Shown here piece after piece: positions 1 to 6,746 of a stretch of 64,000 nt of DNA. The DNA lies in contig CAZFQL010000004.1 of assembly GCA_964520905.1 (NCBI GenBank), positions 1 to 64,000 of the forward strand, read 5' to 3'. Both the position numbers and the translations under genes were made by a program. The first letter of the stretch is position 1, and the number at the start of each line of letters is the position of its first letter. The notes beneath the pieces were generated by a model, which was given only the letters and a program-made list of their open reading frames with translations, had not been told where the DNA came from and made no database searches. The stretch is from JAGVIE01 sp964520905. GTDB lineage: Bacteria > Bacteroidota > Ignavibacteria > UBA10030 > SZUA-254.

Positions 1-61
1 ATAAAGTCTAATCACATATGAAAATAAACTTTTTACACAGTCTCCATCCCTTTGGCACAGC

Positions 62-637
62 ATCTATGTAAAGAGTAGGAAATCCGCAGAGAGAGTAAAG
101 GAAAGTCTTATGAAGCATATCGAGACAAAACTTTTACTGCGAGTGAACAAGGAGAAGACACATATCAGTCTCCCGCACGAAAGCACTCTACTGGGTTTCT
201 CCTTTTACAGAGATAAGCATGGTTATCAAATACGGATAGCACCCAAATCGTTGTACCGCATCAAAGAGAAGCTGCGCCTGATGACAAGCCGGCGAAAACC
301 GCAAGGATTGAAACAGAGGTTGCAAGTTCTCAGAGCGGTTATAACAGGATGGGTCAACTACTTTAAGATAGCCAAAGCTATGCGACACATGCAGGAAATG
401 GACGAATGGATACGGGTACGATTGCGAATGTGTGTTTGGAAACAATGGAAACGAATACGAACGAGAATCCGAGAACTCCTGAACCTCAAGGTGAATCACG
501 GGAAAGCGATTCAGTGGGGATTAACGAGTAGAGGATACTGTAGAGTTGCCCATAGTCCAATTTTACAAAGCACACTGACAAACGACTATTTTATGCAACA
601 TGGATACGTAAGTTTTACAAGCGTATATCTACGATGA
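62..637 (+). pseudogene. Group II intron reverse transcriptase/maturase, C-terminal remnant
   Basis: This is the maturase (X/GIIM) end of a group II intron-encoded reverse transcriptase. It would bind intron RNA and help splicing and retrohoming. The reading frame is open from base 5; recognisable maturase sequence starts with IYVKSRK at about base 62, followed by the usual LLGFSFY block and the WVNYF segment. In intact enzymes the YVKSRK region sits just after the catalytic YADD box. Here the residues before it (WHS) do not match, so the palm domain and YADD have been lost by a deletion or rearrangement ending near base 60. An ATG at 110 could start a 175-aa product, but no catalytic RT would result. 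It is followed directly by intron domains V/VI, so this is the 3' part of a decayed intron. Confidence 0.85.
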
Positions 638-658
638 AATGTTTAATCCCGCAAAGCG

Positions 659-728
659 GGACTGTATACCAGACCGGTACGTACGGTGGTGTGAGAGGAC
701 GGAGGGCTTACGCCCTCCTCCTACTCGA
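659..728 (+). ncRNA. Group II intron domains V and VI, 3' end of the intron
   Basis: Just after the maturase stop, bases 661-686 fold as a domain V-like hairpin: ACTGTA pairs with TACGGT, a two-base bulge follows, then TACC pairs with GGTA. Bases 691-728 match the usual domain VI and intron terminus, GTGAGAGGACGG...CTCCTACTCGAT, with a GGAGGGC/GCCCTCC stem. The apical loop is AGAC-like instead of GAAA. The catalytic triad, normally AGC at the base of domain V, aligns with GAC here, so the ribozyme is probably dead. The 3' splice boundary should lie near base 728-730. The 13-bp palindrome CCCGCAAAGCGGG (648-660) lies immediately upstream. Confidence 0.75.
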
Positions 729-747
729 TTACGCATGTATGAAAGAA

Positions 748-1290
748 TTACTTCTTTTCCATTTTTAATGTTTCTGCCGTTCCCTCTATCAGCTTCTGGG
801 CTTCATACGATTGTATGTCGCGTATCGTGTTATGAATGCGTTTCATCGCACCCTCGATACGGTCAAGATAGCGCATGATTTCCGGATCTGTTTCAAACCG
901 TCGGCGTATCTCTTGTGTCGTAACAGAAATAATTGCAAGCGGATTATTTACATTATCTTGAAGCAACATGGTAATGTCGTTGACAAGGGTACTGTAAATT
1001 TGTTGCCTATCTAGCGCACGCTCGATATTCCGGCGAGTCTCTTCTTCCCGCTTATACGCCTTTCTCATTTTTTGAACTTGCAATAACGCCGCTGCGGCAA
1101 GCCACAAAAAGAATAGAGAGTCAAACTTCATAACATAATCCATGAATGTTTGCTTTTCGCCGGCGTGCCGGAATAAATTGATGGAAGCCAGAAGGTAATA
1201 CAAATAAATTACAATAGCCGCAATAAGAATTGGATATTTTTCCACAATTACATGAATTTTCAGCCAAATTTTATTAAACAGTTCTTTCAT
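748..1290 (-). CDS. Membrane protein with a degenerate histidine-kinase dimerisation (HisKA-like) domain
   Basis: 180 aa. Two hydrophobic segments (about residues 20-38 and 56-72) anchor an N-terminal membrane domain. A charged helix (72-100) leads to a HisKA-like helical hairpin (100-165). Kinases carry HDLNNPL or HELNNPL at this position; here it reads DNVNNPL (112-118), so the phosphoacceptor His is replaced by Asp112. There is no HATPase domain, and the protein ends about 60 residues after this motif. A ribosome site AAAGGA precedes the ATG. It cannot be a normal kinase; it may be a dimerisation or adaptor protein, or a decayed kinase. No response regulator is adjacent. The assignment rests on the NNPLAI motif and the helical pattern only. 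Confidence 0.6.
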   Translation of the reverse strand: MKELFNKIWLKIHVIVEKYPILIAAIVIYLYYLLASINLFRHAGEKQTFMDYVMKFDSLFFLWLAAAALLQVQKMRKAYKREEETRRNIERALDRQQIYSTLVNDITMLLQDNVNNPLAIISVTTQEIRRRFETDPEIMRYLDRIEGAMKRIHNTIRDIQSYEAQKLIEGTAETLKMEKK

Positions 1291-1329
1291 TTTTAATTCC
1301 TTTTATCAAAAAGAGATCGTGATTCTTTC

Positions 1330-1653
1330 TCAATTAGTTTTACCTACACAATCTTTACATTGACAATTCGTCAACAGGTGGTCCCACGTGTAGACTCCGG
1401 AATTGTGACCATCAGCCCATTGAAGTTGAATAGCGTATGCCCCAACCGGCTGAATGCCAATAAGTAGATAACACTCCGGTCCCCCAAGGATAGGTTGAGC
1501 AGGATGATGATGTAATAAAATATCTTCACCCTGACAGCCCGCGCACGGACAAATCTTCCGTAAATGGTCTAAAGTAAATTTACTTTCATGTCCATTGTCC
1601 CAGGTAATTGTCAAATCTGACGGGTTTGTCTTTTTAATACTTATAGGTTTCAT
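1330..1653 (-). CDS. DUF971 / GBBH-like N-terminal domain protein
   Basis: About 107 aa, matching the stand-alone DUF971 family (the N-terminal domain of gamma-butyrobetaine hydroxylase). In bacteria it is a small single-domain protein, often near Fe-S or cofactor genes, and its biochemical role is not settled. Visible family features are DHLRKICPCAGC with paired cysteines, the central QPVGAYAIQLQWADGH block, and the terminal YTWDHLL segment. A second CQCKDC cluster near the C-terminus gives a zinc-ribbon-like set of cysteines. The ATG at 1653 is preferred; a TTG at 1665 would add four residues, and neither has a strong ribosome site. It is divergent from priA across a gap of about 195 bases. 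Confidence 0.8.
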   Translation of the reverse strand: MKPISIKKTNPSDLTITWDNGHESKFTLDHLRKICPCAGCQGEDILLHHHPAQPILGGPECYLLIGIQPVGAYAIQLQWADGHNSGVYTWDHLLTNCQCKDCVGKTN

Positions 1654-1848
1654 CAACTTGTTCAACCGTAATTTTAGTTCGGAGAGTTATTTCTATCGTA
1701 TCCGTAACAATAAGAGAATACAAAAAGGAATTGAGATAAGCAAGAAGGAGCGTACAACATATTGTTTAGAAGTATTTACTTGCTTCTCCGTTCTTTTTTC
1801 ACGAACTTTTTTAAGTTATGATAAAAACTTTGTTGATATTTCTCGTAG

Positions 1849-4428
1849 ATGTCTGAATTATTCGTGGATATTGTCATTCCTCTTGCAGTGGATAAGTCGT
1901 TTACATACACTGTTCCGCAAGAATTGCATGCCGCGGTTAAGCGAGGCGTACGTGTTACGGTTCCTTTCGGTAACCGTACGATTATTGGTTTGGTTACCGA
2001 CATCAAATATAAAACTGAAATTAAAAATCTCAAATCTATCAAAGATGTTATAGACCCTGCGCCCCTAGTGCCCGACGATCTCTTTCAACTAACTCGGTGG
2101 ATGGCGGAGTATTATTTTGTATCACACGGCGAGGTATTTAAATCGGCTCTCCTCCACGGTGCGTTGAAATCCGGAAAGAAAACCGCTTCCCTTCTTATTA
2201 GCGATGTTGATCGGTGGCTTGCCGTTAACAAGCCCCCGTTAAAACAAATAACAATCATGCGGGCATTACAATCTCTCGGCACAATCGGTATATCCCGGCT
2301 TGAAAAACGCCTGAAGATTGGGACCATTCACGCTCAATTGTATGATCTCTCCAGGCAAGGAGTTCTTAAAATTGAAGAGGAAAAATTCAAACCGTTTCTC
2401 AAACCCAAATATGAAACCGTTATCAAGATAAATTCTCAAGCTCAGAATACATGGCAAACATGGCTGAAGGAATTGTATTCACGGTCGGCGAATCGCTACG
2501 CGAAGCAGGTATCTCTTATACAGTCGCTGCTTCAGGTCGGCGCAGATGCCGAATCTATATCTGTTACCGAGCTTTTGAAACGCGCGGGCGCCAACATCTC
2601 GACTGTTAAATCTCTTGAGAGAAACAGAATCATTGTTCTGTCGAAGCGGGAGATTACACGGGCGCAGGAGTATGATTTCTACAAATCGGCATTGGGCGCG
2701 ATAGATTTTCATTTAAATTCAGATCAGGAAAAAGCATTAAGTGAAATAAACGAACATGCAGAGAAAGAAACCTTCGGCGTCTTTCTTCTCCATGGTGTTA
2801 CCGGGAGCGGCAAAACGCATGTCTACATCGAAGCGATTAGGGAAGCGCAGAAGCGGGGAAAGTCGGCAATAGTTCTTGTTCCGGAAATTTCATTGACACC
2901 GCAAATTGTTCGAAGGTTCAAGTATTTCCTCGGGGAAAATATTGTCGTTATGCACAGCCGCATGTCTGGCGGCGAACGCTATGATGCATGGCGTATGGCA
3001 TGGGAAGGAAAATGTTCCGTTGTAATAGGTCCGAGATCGGCGGTCTTCGCGCCGTTAAAAAATATCGGACTTATTATAGTGGACGAAGAACACGAAACAT
3101 CTTATAAGCAATTCGATCAGTCGCCGCGTTATCATGCCCGAGACGTTGCGATTATGCGGGCATTATACTGCAAGGCGACCGTTGTTCTTGGCTCGGCAAC
3201 ACCCTCGGTAGAATCATATTCGAACGCTGTAAACGGGAAGTATAAACTGCTTCAATTGCCCGTGCGCGTCGATAATTCAAAAATGCCGAATATACAAATT
3301 GTTGATATGACACAAGAAAGAGCAAAGAAATTAGATGCCCATCGGTCTGCTCGGAAAGAGGCATTCAAAAAAGACAAAGCGTTGGCAAGGTTATCAAAGC
3401 AGAAGTTTGAGTTTGGCTCTATCTCTGACCTTCTTAAAAATCAAATAGCAGACCGCTTGGTGAAAAAGGAAGGAATTATACTTCTTCAAAATCGTCGCGG
3501 GTTCGCTCCATTCATCGAATGCCCGGATTGCGGCTACGTTGAGATGTGTGACAACTGTAATATATCGCTCACATATCACGCCACTCACGATCATTTGAGA
3601 TGTCATTACTGTGGGTTAATTAAACAGATACCTATCTTTTGCCCGAAATGTCAGTCGGTTGATATTCAATATCGCGGATTCGGAACGCAGCGGGTAGAGG
3701 ATGAATTGAAAAAACTTTTTCCGGACGCTAGACTATTGCGCATGGATTTAGATACAACATCCGCGCGCGGCGCACACGATAGAATTCTGAAACAATTTTC
3801 CGAAGGCGAGGCTGATATACTTCTCGGCACTCAAATGGTAGCAAAGGGTCTGGATTTCTCTCGCGTTACACTTGTCGGGGTAATTTCGGCAGACACGCAA
3901 ATGCTTTTGCCTGATTTTCGATCCGGAGAACGAACATTTCAATTGCTGACACAAGTTGCAGGTCGTGCGGGCCGCAGTACCCTCGAAGGTGAAGTAGTAA
4001 TTCAAACATATCAAGTGAACCATCCGAGCTTGGTGCATGTTCTTATTCACGACTTTAACGGGTTTTATGAGGAAGAGATTGTATTTCGGAAAGAACTAAA
4101 TTACCCGCCATTTTCCAGATTGATTTTGGTAGAATTCAAGGGAGCTAATGAGCGCGAGGTTCTGGAATGTGCGAAGAAATTTGCAGGTATATTAAAAAAA
4201 CAGGGATCGCAAGTTATCATCTTAGGACCTTCTGCCGCGGCATTTGCCCGGTTAAAGGGATTGTATCGGTGGCATATTTTAATAAAAAGCGTTAAGATAA
4301 AAGATCCTGCAGGGAAGAGGATTCATTATATACTGGAACAATCCATAGCGCTTTATCGAAATTCTCCGGCGGGAAAAAATAAATCAGTGAGAATAATCAT
4401 TGATGTCGATCCTGTGGGAATGATGTAA
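1849..4428 (+). CDS. priA: Primosomal protein N' (PriA), replication-restart helicase
   Basis: 859 aa. PriA recognises stalled or repaired forks and reloads the replicative helicase. The N-terminal 3'BD region (1-100) begins with the typical FVDIVIPLAVDKSFTY. A winged-helix section follows, then the helicase core: Walker A GVTGSGKT at residues 316-323, DEEH at 412-415, and GSATPS. The zinc-binding insertion has the expected cysteine pairs (CPDCGYVEMCDNC and CHYCG...CPKC, around 560-605). Helicase motifs V/VI include LLGTQMVAKGLDF and QVAGRAGR. A Lys/Arg-rich insert of about 40 residues sits before the zinc domain (around 490-530). The length is in the upper normal range for this phylum. It appears monocistronic. 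Confidence 0.97.
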   Translation: MSELFVDIVIPLAVDKSFTYTVPQELHAAVKRGVRVTVPFGNRTIIGLVTDIKYKTEIKNLKSIKDVIDPAPLVPDDLFQLTRWMAEYYFVSHGEVFKSALLHGALKSGKKTASLLISDVDRWLAVNKPPLKQITIMRALQSLGTIGISRLEKRLKIGTIHAQLYDLSRQGVLKIEEEKFKPFLKPKYETVIKINSQAQNTWQTWLKELYSRSANRYAKQVSLIQSLLQVGADAESISVTELLKRAGANISTVKSLERNRIIVLSKREITRAQEYDFYKSALGAIDFHLNSDQEKALSEINEHAEKETFGVFLLHGVTGSGKTHVYIEAIREAQKRGKSAIVLVPEISLTPQIVRRFKYFLGENIVVMHSRMSGGERYDAWRMAWEGKCSVVIGPRSAVFAPLKNIGLIIVDEEHETSYKQFDQSPRYHARDVAIMRALYCKATVVLGSATPSVESYSNAVNGKYKLLQLPVRVDNSKMPNIQIVDMTQERAKKLDAHRSARKEAFKKDKALARLSKQKFEFGSISDLLKNQIADRLVKKEGIILLQNRRGFAPFIECPDCGYVEMCDNCNISLTYHATHDHLRCHYCGLIKQIPIFCPKCQSVDIQYRGFGTQRVEDELKKLFPDARLLRMDLDTTSARGAHDRILKQFSEGEADILLGTQMVAKGLDFSRVTLVGVISADTQMLLPDFRSGERTFQLLTQVAGRAGRSTLEGEVVIQTYQVNHPSLVHVLIHDFNGFYEEEIVFRKELNYPPFSRLILVEFKGANEREVLECAKKFAGILKKQGSQVIILGPSAAAFARLKGLYRWHILIKSVKIKDPAGKRIHYILEQSIALYRNSPAGKNKSVRIIIDVDPVGMM

Positions 4429-4497
4429 CCCTACAGCCTGTCTGGTGAGTGCCCGGCGTTTCACTGGCTTCTACGAGATGTGAAATAGTTTTGGAAT

Positions 4498-4522
4498 AAA
4501 AAAATCCCGTCTGTTGACGGGA
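4498..4522 (-). terminator. Rho-independent terminator of the first cold-shock gene
   Basis: On the minus strand a 7-bp stem TCCCGTC/GACGGGA with a four-base loop is followed by seven T residues. It lies about 30 bases past the stop of the cold-shock gene at 4551-4754. It may also stop priA transcripts arriving from the other side. Confidence 0.8.
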
Positions 4523-4550
4523 CTTTGATTATAATCCTATCGTTGGCGGG

Positions 4551-4754
4551 TTAGATTCGGATGATATTATAAGCGCGCTTTCCTTTTTGTTCCGCCTTTT
4601 CCTCAAACTGAACTTTATCGCCCTGTACAAGCACATCACGGAAACCAGTATTTTTTACGTTGCTCTTATGAAAGAAAATTTCTTCCCCGTTGTCTGTTGT
4701 AATAAAACCAAATCCTTTTGTCGGATTAAAAAATTTCACCGTACCTTGTGTCAT
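4551..4754 (-). CDS. Cold-shock domain protein
   Basis: 67 aa, a single cold-shock OB-fold that binds single-stranded RNA/DNA as an RNA chaperone. It has TVKFFNPTKGFGFI with RNP1 (KGFGFI) and RNP2 as EIFFHKS, where the usual form is VFVHYS. The second half (VQGDKVQFEEKAEQKGKRAYNI) is typical. The ATG is preceded by GGAG in the minus-strand sequence AAAGAGGAGATAGACAATT. It is one of two tandem csp genes, each with its own terminator, so they are probably expressed separately. There is no helix-turn-helix or extra domain. Confidence 0.93.
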   Translation of the reverse strand: MTQGTVKFFNPTKGFGFITTDNGEEIFFHKSNVKNTGFRDVLVQGDKVQFEEKAEQKGKRAYNIIRI

Positions 4755-4789
4755 AATTGTCTATCTCCTCTTTAATAATAATGATGTAG

Positions 4790-4823
4790 AAAAAACCCCA
4801 GACGGTTATTGAGCCGTCTGGGG
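4790..4823 (-). terminator. Strong rho-independent terminator of the second cold-shock gene
   Basis: A perfect 10-bp stem CCCCAGACGG/CCGTCTGGGG with an 8-base loop is followed on the minus strand by six T residues. It sits about 20 bases after the stop of the cold-shock gene ending at 4845 and separates the two csp genes. Confidence 0.92.
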
Positions 4824-4844
4824 TTCAATATTGGGAGTTATGCC

Positions 4845-5045
4845 CTAAATCTTCTTAACGTTGGTAGCTTGTAACCCCTTTGGCCCTTGCTCAACGTCAA
4901 ACTGGACATTATCGCCTTTGTTGAGTGCGCGATATCCATCGCCCGTAATTGCTTTGAAGTGAACAAATACATCTTCACCATTCTGACGTGAAAGAAACCC
5001 GAATCCCTTGGGTCCACTAAACCATTTTACGGTACCCTCTTCCAT
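4845..5045 (-). CDS. Cold-shock domain protein
   Basis: 66 aa. Classical cold-shock fold: GTVKWFSGPKGFGFL with RNP1 intact, DVFVHFKAI as RNP2, then KGDNVQFDVEQGPKGLQATNV. The frame extends upstream to 5102, but the ATG at 5045 is chosen because GAAAGG lies at the proper distance (GAAAGGATGTTCC-ATG) and the protein then starts MEEGTVKWF like other family members. Upstream lies a long gene-free stretch that could hold a structured leader, as cold-shock mRNAs often have; this is inference. It is a paralogue of the neighbouring csp but not a recent copy. Confidence 0.93.
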   Translation of the reverse strand: MEEGTVKWFSGPKGFGFLSRQNGEDVFVHFKAITGDGYRALNKGDNVQFDVEQGPKGLQATNVKKI

Positions 5046-5685
5046 GGAACATCCTTTCAATAAAACGTTACTAAAAAATGTACCCGAGGCTCTGCCCACC
5101 ACAGGATAAGCACCCCCAGCCGTCAGAACTTTTTTGCTTTTAGCGCTTAAAACCTACGGTGGATGCGCGACTCTATCGCACAAACACTCGTTTCACACCA
5201 ATATCATCGAACAGTGATGATGTGCCTGCGATAACCAACCTCGTGGAATGTTCAAAAAGAGGCTGAACGGGACACGTGGATTACATCTTCAACTACGGTG
5301 TAAAAGCGTGGTTACGCCACCTGCCCGCGAATTTTTGTGCGAGCGGGACAAAAACGGTGTACTGTTACTTACAGTTCAAGATAGTGAAATATTCGTGCGG
5401 AGGCAAGGAGAATTTTTTAAGGTATAGAAATTATTTGATTTTTGGATGAAAAAATTCGAAATTTGATTGGAACATTAAGTTAAGGTTTTCAGGATCGATC
5501 TTTTCTTCGGTGATTTTGTATGACAGCTCTTTATCTGAGAAGAGAACGCGACGCGCGATCCGTCACCCGGCAGTAATGAATTTATCTGGTTCTTGCAAAT
5601 TCATACCGACGAATATTTAGGAAGAAACCGAACCACTTTTGATCGAAACGGAATAAGCATTTTTAACATTTCAAAGGAGTTAATT
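5046..5685. other. Gene-free interval with hairpins; possible leader or small RNA
   Basis: About 640 bases between the cold-shock gene (minus) and the adenosine-specific kinase gene (plus). I see no convincing ORF. Two neighbouring hairpins are visible: GTGG/CCAC (5308-5320) and CCCGC...GCGGG (5324-5347). The stretch 5160-5350 looks more GC-structured than the AT-rich part after 5400. I could not match it to tmRNA, 6S, SRP or RNase P RNA by eye. It could hold the cold-shock 5' leader on minus or an unannotated small RNA. Confidence 0.4.
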
Positions 5686-6168
5686 ATGAATCTGCAGGTA
5701 ATTGCTATTGAGAAACCCATGGACATGAACTTGATTCTGGGTCAGTCGCATTTTATTAAAACCGTTGAAGACATATATGAAGCGATAGTATCCACAAACC
5801 CGGGCATGAAGTTTGGGTTAGCATTCTGCGAATCGTCCGGTCCGGCGCTCGTTCGGTATATCGGCAACGATCAAAACCTAATAGAGATCGCAAGAAAGAA
5901 TGCCATGAAGCTTGGATGCGGGCATTCATTTATTATCTTTATGGAGAACGGCTTCCCGTTGAACATACTGAATGTTGTTAAAAACGTCCCCGAAGTTTGC
6001 AACATCTTTTGTGCGACCGCAAATCCGGTAGAGGTGATTGTAGCCGAAACACCGCAGGGCAGAGGAATTCTTGGCGTGATTGACGGAATGAAATCGAAAG
6101 GAATTGAAACCGATGCTGACATTAAGCATCGAAAAGAATTTTTAAGGAAGATTGGATATAAGCTTTAA
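5686..6168 (+). CDS. Adenosine-specific kinase family protein (DUF355)
   Basis: 160 aa from the ATG at 5686, chosen because AAAGGAG precedes it (the frame is open back to 5593). It matches the family first described as archaeal adenosine-specific kinase. Visible conserved segments are ILGQSHFIKTVEDIYEA, KFGLAFCESSG, GCGHSFIIFM, the FCATANPVEVIVA core and GRGILGVIDG. The whole family domain is present and nothing is fused to it. The true substrate in bacteria is uncertain, so only the family is claimed. It is followed after about 70 bases by the lipoprotein RidA gene. The short gap carries stuttering GAGTTATGGGTTATGAGTT sequence and is not an obvious terminator. Confidence 0.88.
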   Translation: MNLQVIAIEKPMDMNLILGQSHFIKTVEDIYEAIVSTNPGMKFGLAFCESSGPALVRYIGNDQNLIEIARKNAMKLGCGHSFIIFMENGFPLNILNVVKNVPEVCNIFCATANPVEVIVAETPQGRGILGVIDGMKSKGIETDADIKHRKEFLRKIGYKL

Positions 6169-6237
6169 GATAAGAGTTATGGGTTATGAGTTGTGAGTTA
6201 TTAGAGCTTGGAAAAATATCTATTGAAAGGAAATATT

Positions 6238-6735
6238 ATGGGTAAGATGACATTGTTGTTGCCAATTATAATTTATTTGGGAATCATATTCCCCGGCTGC
6301 CAGACAAATGAACAGCAAATTCGTGAAATCGTAAAAGAGGAACTTTCATCGGCGATGAAACGTACAATAATCACCGATGCAAACGTGATAGGTCCATATA
6401 GTCCGGCGCAGAAAGCAGGGAATTTTCTTTTCGTTTCGGGGCAAATTGCGATAGACCCCGTTACCGGGGAGCTTAAACAAGATAACATCGAGATCGAAAC
6501 CCGGCAGGTTCTGACCAATCTCATGAACATTCTTAGAAAAGCCGGCTACGATTCTTCCGATGTCGTTTCGTCGACCGTTTACATGACCGATATGAAGAAT
6601 TATCCGAAGATGAACAATATATACGGAGGATATTTCGCCGACGGCAACTATCCGGCGCGCGCAACTGTTCAGGTTGCAGCGCTTCCCCGCAACGCGAACG
6701 TAGAAATTTCGGCTATTGCATATAAATCTAAATAA
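6238..6735 (+). CDS. RidA/YjgF family protein carrying a lipoprotein signal peptide
   Basis: 165 aa from the ATG at 6238 (ribosome site GAAAGGAAA). RidA enzymes hydrolyse reactive enamine/imine intermediates to ketoacids, normally in the cytoplasm. The RidA domain spans about residues 44-165, with GPYSPA, FVSGQIAIDP, NLMNILRKAG, YFADGNYPARATV (the substrate-binding Arg) and VEISAIA (the active-site Glu), so the chemistry looks intact. It is preceded by a hydrophobic N-terminus ending in the lipobox FPGC and a short charged helix. This predicts a lipid-anchored, periplasmic or surface RidA. It lies 11 bases upstream of a secreted M14 peptidase, so the two are probably co-transcribed. Confidence 0.9.
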   Translation: MGKMTLLLPIIIYLGIIFPGCQTNEQQIREIVKEELSSAMKRTIITDANVIGPYSPAQKAGNFLFVSGQIAIDPVTGELKQDNIEIETRQVLTNLMNILRKAGYDSSDVVSSTVYMTDMKNYPKMNNIYGGYFADGNYPARATVQVAALPRNANVEISAIAYKSK

Positions 6736-6746
6736 AAGGAAACCGC

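Noticed and set aside
1595..2053. Plus-strand ORF overlapping the DUF971/priA gap
   Set aside because: It overlaps the start of priA in another frame and the DUF971 gene on the opposite strand; no domain seen.
5103..5590. tmRNA, 6S, SRP or RNase P RNA in the hairpin-rich gap
   Set aside because: None of their hallmark sequences could be recognised on either strand, so no named RNA is called.
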